Position numbers and translations under genes: made by a program
Notes under the pieces: generated by a model
The model's database searches: none
What the model was told of the DNA's origin: nothing
Seen by the model: the letters and a program-made list of their open reading frames with translations, nothing else
Shown: positions 1 through 8,426 of the stretch, one piece after another
Numbering within the stretch: position 1 is the first letter of the stretch
Layout: each line of letters starts with the position of its first letter
NCBI GenBank assembly: GCA_016926735.1
Contig: JAFGOA010000225.1
Location: 1-35,581, forward strand
Direction: 5' to 3'
Origin: Promethearchaeota archaeon
GTDB taxonomy: Archaea; Asgardarchaeota; Lokiarchaeia; Sigyniarchaeales; SOKP01
Length of the DNA: 35,581 bases

Positions 1-140
1 TAATAACATTTAATTTTAGTATAAAAAAATTGATTAATGTTTACTTTTTCAAGTAATAAACAAAAAATTTTAAATGTTTTTCAATCTAATAAATTAATTA
101 ATCATATTTGTGTTATAGCTTTTGACGAAGTTGTTTTAAT

Positions 141-593
141 ATGAAAAGAGATTTTGATGATATTGATAAAGATATAATAAGAATTCTTCAAGATAACGCA
201 AGAACCTCATACCGTGAAATACAAGATAAATTAGGTATTTCTATAGGAACAATTCATAATCGAATAGCAAAACTAAAGAAAAATGAAGTTATTGAAGGAT
301 ATACAATTAAACTAAATAATATGAAATTGGGTTATAAACTCACTTTTCTCATTAGGATACAAATAAAAGGGAAATCCACAGAAGCAATTCTAAATGAAAT
401 TAAAAAAAAACCAGAAGTTTGTTCTGTATTTCACACTACTGGAGAGCAATCCGCAGCTCTTATATGTAGGTTTAGAGAAAGTGATGATGTACATAATTTT
501 ATAAGAGAGCTTAATGAAAAAGACAATGTAACAAGAACTGTTTCAAATATGGTGTTAAAAGAATATAAAAATACATCTTATGTACAAATCTAA
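141..593 (+). CDS. Lrp/AsnC family transcriptional regulator
   Basis: A 150-residue protein of usual Lrp/AsnC length. Residues about 7-60 form the N-terminal winged helix-turn-helix: the opening IDKDIIRILQDNARTSYREI and the recognition-helix region GTIHNRIAKL are typical. Residues about 65-145 form the alpha/beta RAM domain, which in this family binds amino acids or other effectors and drives dimer/octamer assembly. It is a cytoplasmic DNA-binding regulator. The ligand and targets cannot be read from the sequence. The ATG start leaves a complete HTH; no strong ribosome binding site precedes it. The downstream neighbour is convergent, so this gene is probably monocistronic. Family assignment is secure. 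Confidence 0.93.
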   Translation: MKRDFDDIDKDIIRILQDNARTSYREIQDKLGISIGTIHNRIAKLKKNEVIEGYTIKLNNMKLGYKLTFLIRIQIKGKSTEAILNEIKKKPEVCSVFHTTGEQSAALICRFRESDDVHNFIRELNEKDNVTRTVSNMVLKEYKNTSYVQI

Positions 594-636
594 GTATTAT
601 TTTATCTACATTTGAGATTTAAAAACAATCTATTAT

Positions 637-1602
637 CTAATTCAAGGTCCAATCCTTAAGAGATTTGAAATTTTCGTCTTTTTTTAAAATCTCTTTAGTA
701 TTTTTATCAAATATTATTGTTATTGTATAAGATCTTTTTCTCGAAAAAGCCTCTGCTAAGATAATTTTTACCTTTACAAATCCATTTTCATATTTAAATA
801 GTGGAATCATTGCATTCCATTTATAAAAAAAACGATATGATTTACTATATTCAATTGCTTTTTGAAAAAATTCTACCTCAATTGAATTTGTATTATATGA
901 TTTATGAATTAATTCTATTGATTTTGATGATAAGATTCTCTTTTTTATTAATCTATAATCGATTATTTCCTCATTTTCTTTAAATTTATAAATCATATAA
1001 AAAATTGGATTGATTTCTGGGATAAATAAGCTATTGTTTGGTAATTTATGTTGGATATATAATTTAATAATTGCTCTATATCCAAAATATGTTATATAAC
1101 TCAAGATAAAAATATAGAAGAGTAGATTAAATGCGAAGATATTAGCTTTAAATATAAAAAATATAATTAAAATTAGATTATTAACTATAGAAATTGATGC
1201 TAATAAAGGGTTTACTGCTTTATCCCCAAGAAACCTATATTCTTTTTTAGTAATTGGATATAAAATGGGAATTTTAGATGATGTAAAAAAATCAAGAAAA
1301 GTGTGCATTGAATAACCAATCATTCCTCCTAACCATGCAAAAAATATAGATATATTTGGATAGACTAATTTTATAACAAAACTAATAAAACCTGTAAATA
1401 TAAATCCAATAATTATTGAATGAGAAGCTGCTTTATGTGAGAACATATAATTTTTTGTTTTTCTCTGTATGGGTTCTAAAATAATATCAAAATCTGGTAA
1501 GAATGACATTAACCATATAAATATGATTGTTTCTGGAGGTGCATGTCCTAACAATGGTATTGGTATTAAGATTCCCATTAAAATATGTGTAAAAAAATCC
1601 AT
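637..1602 (-). CDS. YdjM/DUF457-type membrane-bound metal-dependent hydrolase
   Basis: A 321-residue protein starting MDFFTHILMGI, the typical opening of the YdjM (DUF457) family of membrane proteins annotated as metal-dependent hydrolases. Candidate metal ligands are visible in order: H6 in FFTHIL, the LPDFD acidic motif near residue 36-40, the SHKAASHS histidine cluster near 55-62, and the YSMHTFLDFFT motif near 97-107. About five hydrophobic segments lie in residues 1-190; the remaining C-terminal part is soluble and lysine-rich. The last part of the hydrophobic domain contains the conserved GDKAVNPLL-like turn. The stop is TAG. The true substrate of the family is not established, so the hydrolase label is a family name. 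It is convergent with the Lrp gene. Confidence 0.82.
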   Translation of the reverse strand: MDFFTHILMGILIPIPLLGHAPPETIIFIWLMSFLPDFDIILEPIQRKTKNYMFSHKAASHSIIIGFIFTGFISFVIKLVYPNISIFFAWLGGMIGYSMHTFLDFFTSSKIPILYPITKKEYRFLGDKAVNPLLASISIVNNLILIIFFIFKANIFAFNLLFYIFILSYITYFGYRAIIKLYIQHKLPNNSLFIPEINPIFYMIYKFKENEEIIDYRLIKKRILSSKSIELIHKSYNTNSIEVEFFQKAIEYSKSYRFFYKWNAMIPLFKYENGFVKVKIILAEAFSRKRSYTITIIFDKNTKEILKKDENFKSLKDWTLN

Positions 1603-1756
1603 CTTAAATCAAATTATAGAACTAATATTGGTTTAAAACTTTCACTCTAATATTTTGGAATTATACTATTTTGTTATAAAAAAAAATTCATCCAAAGATC
1701 TAAAAAAAAAAGTCAAGAAAATTATAAATTAATATTATTTCAACTCTTCACTGAAA

Positions 1757-1766
1757 TTTTATAAAA
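1757..1766 (+). promoter_or_regulatory. TATA box for the structured RNA locus
   Basis: The sequence TTTTATAAAA is a strong archaeal TATA element, preceded by purine-rich GAAA like a BRE. Initiation about 25-28 nt downstream would fall near 1787-1792, just before the first long stem (left arm from 1796). No protein-coding start follows on this strand before 2955, which suggests it serves a non-coding transcript. Confidence 0.5.
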
Positions 1767-1789
1767 ACTTATTATTTTTTATACAAACC

Positions 1790-2310
1790 AAAAAAATCAT
1801 CTCTCTCCCTTATTTTAAATATCAATCTCACTTAAAATAAAAGTAATTCATATCTTATATTATAAAATAACAAGGGAGATGATAACACAAGTATCGAAAA
1901 TAAAATCATTGGAGGTAAATATCTTAGAATAAAACGTCTCAACGATAAATACTGCCAACAATTCTTCTTACAATTACACTATTCATTAATATTCACGATC
2001 ACATAACTTATTCCTTTATTGATATCAAAATAGGTATGTGTATACTTAGAAGGGTGATAAATGTTTGGAATTTATTCCAATTTATTCTATGCGGGTATTC
2101 TCACAAGTCAAGGATTTTGAGCCTTGTTTGAAAAAGAATAGTCCCTCCTTAGAATACTATAACATTTATTAGACGGATAAGTATTGCGGGATAACTTCCT
2201 TTAAAACTTCGGAGAGAGTACTCGAGGTACGATCGATGATGTATGTTTTGAACTCAGTAATGAGCGAACAGCCTGATAACCCTAGGGCTGGTCTTTTTGA
2301 AAAAAAAAAG
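1790..2310 (+). ncRNA. Unrecognised structured non-coding RNA (candidate)
   Basis: This stretch between a TATA box (1757-1766) and a hairpin/T-run is less AT-rich than other intergenic DNA here and has no credible reading frame. Paired segments read by eye: 1796-1802 plus 1807-1811 with 1872-1883 (12 bp, 4-nt bulge), enclosing a perfect 9-bp stem 1810-1818/1832-1840 as an alternative; 2000-2005/2035-2040 around a hairpin 2013-2034; then a long rod with 2042-2048/2178-2184 (7 bp), 2057-2065/2161-2169 (9 bp), 2083-2089/2150-2156 (7 bp), 2093-2100/2136-2145 (8 bp with a 2-nt bulge) and an apical hairpin 2104-2130 with stem CAAGG/CCTTG. A short hairpin 2253-2264 has a GTAA (GNRA) tetraloop. The end is a hairpin 2269-2290 (CAGCC/GGCTG) followed by GTCTTTTTG. 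I do not see the conserved blocks of RNase P RNA, SRP RNA, 5S rRNA or tRNA. Strand is chosen from the TATA box and the terminal T-run. Confidence 0.6.
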
Positions 2311-2360
2311 ATTAATAATTAGAATAGAAATTGGTGATTTTTGTAGAAATTACCAGATTT

Positions 2361-2546
2361 TTATAAATAATTTGAAGGTTCTCTTGATAACATTACTTTT
2401 TTATTTTTTTTTTTTAATATTTTCTTTATAAGTAGCATTACATTCTCAGAATCATTTGTTCTGTAAGCTTTTTTTAAGTCTTCAAAAATTACTTGCAAAA
2501 ATGTCACTATGGAAATATTAGTTTTTTTTAAAATGTATGTATCCAA
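2361..2546 (-). CDS. Small hypothetical protein (61 aa)
   Basis: A 61-residue reading frame with a TTG start. It is predicted helical, with the positively charged segment KKILKKKNKK near residues 42-51. I do not recognise it. In its favour, a TATA element (TATTTAAATA on the minus strand, 2566-2575) is centred about 25 nt upstream of the TTG, which would give a leaderless transcript starting at the codon. Another small minus-strand gene with the same promoter layout ends 44 nt upstream. Against it are its shortness, the TTG start, no visible domain, and the ease with which A-runs give lysine-rich frames in such AT-rich DNA. Confidence 0.4.
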   Translation of the reverse strand: MDTYILKKTNISIVTFLQVIFEDLKKAYRTNDSENVMLLIKKILKKKNKKVMLSREPSNYL

Positions 2547-2590
2547 TAATCTAGTTGACTAAAATTATTTAAATATTTTTTATTAATAAT

Positions 2591-2764
2591 TTAATATAGA
2601 TTCCTGTATTTCTCTTTTATTTTTTTTTCCTTAATCTGAAATTCTGGACAAATTTTATAGTTTGGAAATTTACATATTAATTCTGTTTGTGGAAGTATGC
2701 AACTATAATTAAAAGGACAATACAAAATATGGATTTTTTCAAGAGATTTACTTTCAACTATCAT
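2591..2764 (-). CDS. Small four-cysteine (probable zinc-binding) protein, 57 aa
   Basis: A 57-residue frame from ATG (complement of 2762-2764) to TAA (complement of 2591-2593). Four cysteines at residues 16, 22, 31 and 39 lie in the order YCPFNYSC, ICKFPNY and KICPEF, an arrangement (C-x5-C-x8-C-x7-C with aromatic and Pro neighbours) seen in many tiny archaeal metal-binding proteins. The rest is a short basic C-terminal helix. A TATA element (TATTTAAATATA on the minus strand, complement of 2784-2795) sits about 25 nt before the ATG, so the mRNA is probably leaderless. Zinc rather than an Fe-S cluster is my inference. Partner and function are unknown; it may be cotranscribed with the 61-residue gene downstream. 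Confidence 0.62.
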   Translation of the reverse strand: MIVESKSLEKIHILYCPFNYSCILPQTELICKFPNYKICPEFQIKEKKIKEKYRNLY

Positions 2765-2954
2765 ATCTAATGAATAATATAGTTATATTTAAATACAAAA
2801 TTAAAATTTGAATTTCTAATACTTAAGAGATAGAAGGATTTGTAATTTTCTATAATATATTAAAATGATCTCTATATCACCAAAAATTTTTTTAATTTTA
2901 AGATATTATTTTAGAATTAATACTAAGAAATACATAAAAAAGATTTGAATAAAT

Positions 2955-4538
2955 ATGTCAAATATTCCAGTTATTATTTTAAAGGAAGGAACAGAAGAGG
3001 TTCGTGAAAAAGAAGCTAGAACTCAAAATATTAATGCTATGATTGCAATAACAGATGCTGTTCGTTCTACTATGGGTCCTAAAGGCATGGATAAGATGCT
3101 TGTTGACTCATTAGGAGATGTAACTATCACTAATGATGGAGCTGAAATTCTTGATAAACTTGATATTGAAAATGTTGCCGCAACTATGATGGTTAATTTG
3201 GCAAAATCAATTGATAAGGAAGTAGGAGATGGTACAACGTCTGCAGTCGTATTTTGTGCAGCATTATTAAAAAATGCTCTTGAATTAATTGAACAAGATA
3301 TTCATCCAAAACCTATAATTCAAGGATATAAATTAGCAACGGATAAGGCAATTGTAATTATTAATGAAATAGCTGAAAAAATATCAAAAGATGATGAAAA
3401 AATATTAAAAGCCGCAGCTCTTACTTCTATGAATTCTAAAGATATTGCTTCTGCAAAAGATTATTTTGCCGAATTAGTATTAGAAGCTGTTAAACATATC
3501 GCTGAAAAAAATACGGGTTCAATTTATGACAAAATAAATAATATTAAAATTATTAAAGCATCAGGTAAATCTTTAAAAGATTCAGAATTAATTAATGGGA
3601 TTTATATCCAAAAAGAAAAAGTTAGCTCAAGTATGCCTAATAGTATAAAAGGTGCTAAAATAGCTGTTATTAGGAAGAAATTAGATATTGGAAAATCCAC
3701 TTATGATTCTAAAATAGAGATATCAAGTCCAGAAGATATTCAAAAATTCTTAGACCAAGAAAAAACTATGTTAATGAATTTCTTGCAATACTTTAAAAAT
3801 TTAAATGTTAATATGATTGTTAATAATCAAGATATTTCTGATAAGTTTGGAGCTCTCTTAAGTAAAGAAGGAATTGCTGCAATTAAAAATGTTAGTGAAA
3901 GTGATCTTAAGGCTATATTAAATGCAACAAATGCAAATCTTGTTGATGATCTTAAAGGATTAACCGAGGAAGATCTAGGCAGTGCTGATAGCGTTAAATT
4001 TGAAAAGATTGGAGATGATGACTATACTCTATTTACCGGATGTGAACATCCAAAATCAGTTGCAATTCTGTTAAAGGGGGGTCTTGAAAAAATTTTAAAT
4101 ACTGCTGAAATTGCATTACACGACGTAATAAGTGTATTGGCTAAAATAATTGATACGCAATTAGTTGTTGCTGGTGGTGGCGCGATTTATATGGAATTAG
4201 CCAAAAAATTGAAAGTATTTTCTAATGAAATTAGTGGAAAAGAACAATTAGCAATCCAAGCATTTGCTGTTGCCCTTGAAGAAATCCCAAAGACTCTAAT
4301 TCGAAACGCAGGACTAGATGAGATTAAAAAGATTACAGATCTCAGAGCAGCACATAAAACTCCACAAGATAAATGGATAGGTATCGATACAATTAAAAAT
4401 AAAATAGTTGATAATTTTGAAAATGGAATTGTGGAACCTGCAGATTTAGTAAAACACATCATAATGGCTTCAAGTGAGCTTTCTACTCTTGTATTAAGAG
4501 TAGACAGAATAATAAATGCTAAATCAGCAAAAAAATAA
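2955..4538 (+). CDS. Thermosome subunit (group II chaperonin)
   Basis: A 527-residue member of the archaeal thermosome/CCT family, which forms a double-ring ATP-driven folding chamber with a built-in lid. The equatorial domain shows STMGPKGMDKMLVDS near residues 37-51, the NDGAEIL loop, and the nucleotide-binding/catalytic GDGTTS near residue 91-96. The intermediate and apical domains cover roughly 145-400, including GIYIQKEKV and the long EDIQKFLDQEKTML helix of the lid region. The second equatorial half has VVAGGGA near residues 400-406 and the ALEEIPKTLIRNAGLD segment. Compared with common thermosomes it is slightly short and divergent in the apical domain, and it ends in basic ...AKSAKK instead of a GGM-rich tail, so it is probably one paralogue of several. 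It stands alone; a long T-run follows the stop. Confidence 0.96.
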   Translation: MSNIPVIILKEGTEEVREKEARTQNINAMIAITDAVRSTMGPKGMDKMLVDSLGDVTITNDGAEILDKLDIENVAATMMVNLAKSIDKEVGDGTTSAVVFCAALLKNALELIEQDIHPKPIIQGYKLATDKAIVIINEIAEKISKDDEKILKAAALTSMNSKDIASAKDYFAELVLEAVKHIAEKNTGSIYDKINNIKIIKASGKSLKDSELINGIYIQKEKVSSSMPNSIKGAKIAVIRKKLDIGKSTYDSKIEISSPEDIQKFLDQEKTMLMNFLQYFKNLNVNMIVNNQDISDKFGALLSKEGIAAIKNVSESDLKAILNATNANLVDDLKGLTEEDLGSADSVKFEKIGDDDYTLFTGCEHPKSVAILLKGGLEKILNTAEIALHDVISVLAKIIDTQLVVAGGGAIYMELAKKLKVFSNEISGKEQLAIQAFAVALEEIPKTLIRNAGLDEIKKITDLRAAHKTPQDKWIGIDTIKNKIVDNFENGIVEPADLVKHIIMASSELSTLVLRVDRIINAKSAKK

Positions 4539-4756
4539 TTTTTTTTTTCTATTTTTTGTTATAATAATTGTATTCTGAATGTTTTATAGCTAGAAATTTT
4601 TTAAATCTAATCAATAACCAAATAATAACCTTATATTTCTCATTATTATCATATTTTAAAATCTATGTTTTTTTTTAAAATTATAAATTGAAAGATTTAT
4701 AAATACTAATTTTATCAATCATTATACAAATAATATAAAATAAAAAGAAAATTAAA

Positions 4757-5584
4757 TTGAATGATTCAAAAAATTATGTGAAAATCCTCTATATCTCAGT
4801 TATAGCATTCATAATATTAATGATTACTTTTTGGTTAATCGGAAATAATATATTTCCTGAAGATTGGGCTTTCAGTATCTCCTTAATTCAGTCAATCCTT
4901 CTATTATCTTCATTATGTATTGGTACTATGATATTGATATACGCGGGAATGATGTATAAACTTAATACGATTTCAGGTAAGATATGGATTTTATTAGGAT
5001 TAGGAATGTTAGGATGGTTTTTAGGAGAACTAATATATACTTATTATGACCTTTTCACAGCAGAAGCACCTTTCCCAAGTATTGCTGATTTTTTCTATCT
5101 AATTGCTTATTTACCTTTATCTATTGGGTTAATAATACAAATGCGTCTAATTAAAATAAAACTTTCTAAATTAGAGATCATAATAGTATTGATCTTATAT
5201 ATTATCATTTGTATTTTAGTTAGTTTGTTCGTAATAATCTTTCCTATTCAAGATACATATAATTGGAGCATTCCTTCTGAAGATATTATACCTCTATTGA
5301 TCTCAATGTCTTATCCAATAGTAGACTTAATTTTATTATTTTTTACTATGTTTGTTCTTGCAAAATTACGTCATGGAAAAATAAGCATTGCTTGGTTATT
5401 AATGCTAATTGGATTAATATTTACAATTTTAGCAGATATATTATTTAATTGGGTTGAAAATGTTGTATCAGAAACACAATTATTCGAGCTTTATGACTTA
5501 ATCTTTCTAATTGGGTATATCTTTATCTGTCTTAGTGGTCTTTCGATAATTAATGTTATGTCAAAATCATTTGTGGAAAAATAA
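4757..5584 (+). CDS. Eight-TM membrane protein, sensor-like
   Basis: A 275-residue integral membrane protein with about eight hydrophobic segments near residues 9-28, 42-65, 76-98, 107-128, 138-162, 178-203, 210-230 and 244-266. The motif PFPSIADFFYLIAY (105-118) and the GWFLGELIYTYYD segment before it resemble the multi-TM input domains found in front of archaeal and bacterial histidine kinases and GGDEF proteins. Here no output domain follows: the protein stops 9 residues after the last segment. The start is TTG; a frame-shifted ATG four bases later is not used. Only 30 nt separate it from the longin-type gene, so the two are likely cotranscribed. I would call it an orphan membrane sensor or scaffold; this is inference from topology and motif. 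Confidence 0.75.
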   Translation: MNDSKNYVKILYISVIAFIILMITFWLIGNNIFPEDWAFSISLIQSILLLSSLCIGTMILIYAGMMYKLNTISGKIWILLGLGMLGWFLGELIYTYYDLFTAEAPFPSIADFFYLIAYLPLSIGLIIQMRLIKIKLSKLEIIIVLILYIIICILVSLFVIIFPIQDTYNWSIPSEDIIPLLISMSYPIVDLILLFFTMFVLAKLRHGKISIAWLLMLIGLIFTILADILFNWVENVVSETQLFELYDLIFLIGYIFICLSGLSIINVMSKSFVEK

Positions 5585-5614
5585 ATAAATTTTCAATATA
5601 AGAGGTTAAATTAG

Positions 5615-6280
5615 ATGACATTAAATGGATTTATTGTATTGAATAATGGAGGCATTCCATTATATTCAAAATTTATAGATATTGATTTAACAATAGATTC
5701 ATTATTATTAGGGGGATTCTTTTCAGCGATACAGACTTTTGTAAAAGAGCTTGATGATACAAAAGAGTCTTTTATAAATGAAATGCAAGTTCATCAAATC
5801 ATTTTTCTATATAGAGAAATAGAATCACTATTATTCGTCGGTATTAAAAATAGTAAAGAAGACTTCAAATCAACTTTAATAGTATTTGAATATATGATTT
5901 GGATATTTATCTCTAAATATCAAAATACACTAAAAAAAAATGATACAGAAGTGTCTCTATTTAATAGTTTTGATGATTTATTCATAAAATATCGAACATC
6001 TAAAGAAAAAGATTTGAAAAAATTATTGCTAAAAGAATCTATTGGGAAAAATTTATTACAAGGTATTCTTAATAATTTAACCAATTATTTTCCTATAAAA
6101 GAATTGATAAAATTAGAGCCTGATTATTTAAAAATTATAGGAAAGGAATTAATTTTAGTAAGTTTTAATATTACAAGTGAAAAAGAAGAATCTATTATTG
6201 AAAATTTAAAAATGAAAGTCACTAATTTATATGGTCCTGGTATGTTCGAGTCACTTTTAAAATCTCTAAAAAATAAATAA
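5615..6280 (+). CDS. Longin-type domain protein
   Basis: A 221-residue cytoplasmic protein. Residues 1-90 show a pattern typical of archaeal longin-like proteins: a first strand GFIVLNNGGIPLYSK, then LLLGGFFSAIQTFVKEL as the first helix, then strands ending LLFVGIKN. The C-terminal half is helical and not recognised. Longin and roadblock folds in Asgard archaea are thought to scaffold or regulate small GTPases; a small GTPase is encoded 7.5 kb away but not adjacent. The ATG is preceded by AGAGGT at 8-nt spacing, a good ribosome binding site. Operonic with the 8-TM protein upstream. Fold assignment is by pattern recognition only, so moderate certainty. Confidence 0.6.
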   Translation: MTLNGFIVLNNGGIPLYSKFIDIDLTIDSLLLGGFFSAIQTFVKELDDTKESFINEMQVHQIIFLYREIESLLFVGIKNSKEDFKSTLIVFEYMIWIFISKYQNTLKKNDTEVSLFNSFDDLFIKYRTSKEKDLKKLLLKESIGKNLLQGILNNLTNYFPIKELIKLEPDYLKIIGKELILVSFNITSEKEESIIENLKMKVTNLYGPGMFESLLKSLKNK

Positions 6281-6289
6281 AAAATATTA

Positions 6290-7075
6290 TTATTTTTTTA
6301 CTATAAAAAGTCCGAATCCTGATTGATTTTGATAAGAGATTGTTTTAAAACCTGTTTTTTCTATTAATATTTGCCAATAATTTTTATTTTTAAAAACAAA
6401 GCAAAAAATTCCTAGTGTTGAGATTAATTGCCATGAATTTCTATTCCATTCACTTATATACGCATATCCTCCTTTTTTTAAAACACGATATATCTCTTTC
6501 AAAGCTTTTTCTTTTCCTTCAGAATTATGTATCTCATGGAGCACTGAAGATATATTTATCATATCGAAATAATCATCTTCAAATGGAATCTTGGTGGCAG
6601 AACCATATAGAAAAGTAGTCTTTTCTTCAACACCTTCAATTTTTGCATTATTTTGAACTGTATATAACGAATTTCCAGAAATGGCCATTTTTTCATAAAT
6701 ATCAATCCCATATAAATGTCCACCATTTTTAAGCTCTTTTGCTATTTTAATTGCTGCTCTTCCAGTTCCACATCCAATATCTAAAATCAGAGGATTTTCA
6801 AGTTTATTTATAACAAAATCTTTTCCAATTACATCAATAGTGTTTATTTTGTTAATTAATGCTATTTGCATCGTAGATAATCCAATAGCTGGCCAAAGAA
6901 ATATTAATATGATTAAAAATCCGATAACTCCTAAAATTATTCCTATAATATTTCTTATATAAAATCCAGATATGAAAAGAATTAATCCCGTAAACCCTAA
7001 TAAAAAGAAATATAACATTAAATCTCTGACATACCATCCATATTTTGGTTTTTCTTCTTTAATATTTATCACCAT
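6290..7075 (-). CDS. Membrane-anchored class I SAM methyltransferase (copy 1)
   Basis: A 261-residue protein. Two hydrophobic helices at about 20-40 and 43-66 form an N-terminal membrane hairpin. A Rossmann methyltransferase domain follows: motif I LDIGCGTGRAA at 98-108, the acidic SAM-ribose end of strand 2 in YGIDIYE, motif IV FDMINISSVLHEI, and post-motif VLKKGGYAYISEW. The layout is that of Methyltransf_11/25 small-molecule or lipid methyltransferases; the membrane hairpin suggests a lipid, quinone or other membrane substrate (inference). It is a paralogue of the protein at 8427-9182 with the same architecture and the shared opening EEKPxYGxY. It is divergent from a TrmB-like regulator at 7388 across a 312-bp promoter region. 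Confidence 0.88.
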   Translation of the reverse strand: MVINIKEEKPKYGWYVRDLMLYFFLLGFTGLILFISGFYIRNIIGIILGVIGFLIILIFLWPAIGLSTMQIALINKINTIDVIGKDFVINKLENPLILDIGCGTGRAAIKIAKELKNGGHLYGIDIYEKMAISGNSLYTVQNNAKIEGVEEKTTFLYGSATKIPFEDDYFDMINISSVLHEIHNSEGKEKALKEIYRVLKKGGYAYISEWNRNSWQLISTLGIFCFVFKNKNYWQILIEKTGFKTISYQNQSGFGLFIVKK

Positions 7076-7387
7076 TATCTTTTAGTCCATTAGAAATCAC
7101 GATTAAAGAAAGGATTATTAGTTTATCCAAAATCCATACTGATTATCATTTAATAAATTATATCCTCAATGGAATGAATATTTAAATCTTATTCGATCAC
7201 AGAATACTAATCTTAAATTAACTTTAAATATATTTATAGATCTTTCTCTCTTCATAATCCTCATGTCTATCATAGATTTCTAATTATCTATTACTAATTA
7301 TTATTAATAGAAACATATTTATAAAGTTTATTGTGTCGAAAACAGATCAACAAATCTTAAATATCATAAAACAATTTATTAATAACT
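7076..7387. promoter_or_regulatory. Divergent promoter region, module 1
   Basis: This 312-bp stretch separates the methyltransferase (-) and TrmB-like regulator (+). ATATTTATAAAG at 7315-7326 is a good plus-strand TATA box and predicts initiation near 7347, leaving a leader of about 40 nt. TTTAAATA-like boxes near 7178-7190 could serve the minus strand but with a leader of about 100 nt. A short inverted repeat CTATTA/TAATAG lies at about 7288-7310. There is no long perfect palindrome like the one in module 2, and no gene is visible. Confidence 0.5.
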
Positions 7388-8332
7388 ATGTCTAACAAAA
7401 AAGATCAAAATATTTTAGAAGGATTACATTTAGTAGGATTAAATAAAAATGAATCCAAAGTCTATTATTATCTTATTAAATGTGGTCAAAAAGGTACTAT
7501 TGTAAAACAACTTACTGATAATCTAAATCTAAAAAGGACTACAGTATATTCTATAGTAAAAAAACTTGAAAGAAATGGTTTTGTAATGGAACTTGGAAAT
7601 TCATCTCAATCAAAATGTGCGACCATTTTTGCTGCAATAAATCCCTTAAAATTCTTTGATAAGATTGTATCAAATAAAAAAAAAGAATTAGAATTACTTG
7701 AAGAATTGAGATTAATGTATTCTGATCGTTTAGAAAATATATATAATCAGGATGTAGAATATTCTTTAGAAGATATTGATGAGAATTTAAAACTTTATTT
7801 TGTACCACTTATGAATAAAGGATGGAAACTTATTTCATATATCAGAGAATATAAAACACCACTTATAGATCATGATACGTATGATTGCAAATTAGAGTCA
7901 CCTAATAAAACATTTTATCCACATGTTGGTTTTCTTCTATTTAATTTTGATCATAATATTGAAAATGATAATATTACACAGAGGTATTTCATGAAAATGC
8001 TTAAGAAAAAAGGAAAAGAAGAAATTTTATTTAATACTGACTTAGAGGATATTAATCTAATAGAAACCAAAATCAAATTCAATAATATATCATTTCCAGG
8101 CTTTAAATTTGAATTAAATGTTGATTTGGTTGAAAAATCTAATGATTTTTACTTCCTGAATGAAATAATAAAAAAACATCCAAGAAATAATATCACAAAT
8201 TCTTTAATCATTGGAATTTCAATAGTGATAATAATATCAAATCAAATGTTCGTTCTATGGGGTGAAAATAAAAAAATTCTAAATGAAATAGTGAATTTGA
8301 TATTTAAAGTCCATAATATTTCTAAAAGTTAA
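7388..8332 (+). CDS. TrmB-like transcriptional regulator (copy 1)
   Basis: A 314-residue protein. The N-terminal winged helix (about 10-75) matches the TrmB pattern: GLNKNESKVYYYLIKCG as first helix, RTTVYSIVKKLERNGFV as recognition helix, then the wing ending FAAINPLKFFDKI, the usual TrmB transition into a coiled-coil dimerisation helix (about 85-115). The remaining 200 residues form an alpha/beta effector domain I do not recognise; it lacks an obvious sugar-binding TrmB C-terminal domain. It shares this entire layout, including GWKL/GWKI and GFLLFNFDHNIEND-type segments, with the protein at 9314-10195, so the two are paralogues. It is divergent from a membrane methyltransferase and may control it. 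Confidence 0.82.
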   Translation: MSNKKDQNILEGLHLVGLNKNESKVYYYLIKCGQKGTIVKQLTDNLNLKRTTVYSIVKKLERNGFVMELGNSSQSKCATIFAAINPLKFFDKIVSNKKKELELLEELRLMYSDRLENIYNQDVEYSLEDIDENLKLYFVPLMNKGWKLISYIREYKTPLIDHDTYDCKLESPNKTFYPHVGFLLFNFDHNIENDNITQRYFMKMLKKKGKEEILFNTDLEDINLIETKIKFNNISFPGFKFELNVDLVEKSNDFYFLNEIIKKHPRNNITNSLIIGISIVIIISNQMFVLWGENKKILNEIVNLIFKVHNISKS

Positions 8333-8426
8333 AAAAAAATGTTTTATATTTAAAAATTTCAGTTTTAGATTTTTTAATTTCTTATATATCTATAATTAAT
8401 CTATATGCCTTTTTTATGGAAATACT

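Noticed and set aside
2236-2276. C/D box guide RNA: ATGATGT (2236-2242) and CTGA (2273-2276) resemble C and D boxes
   Set aside because: The internal C'/D' boxes are poor, the second guide would be about 6 nt, and the same bases form a GNRA-capped hairpin inside a larger structure.
1790-2310. RNase P RNA or SRP RNA
   Set aside because: The conserved P4 strands of RNase P and the helix-8 core of SRP RNA are not visible; only generic features such as GNRA loops occur.
4187-4462. Minus-strand frame of 91 codons inside the thermosome gene
   Set aside because: It is a shadow of the conserved thermosome frame with no motif of its own.
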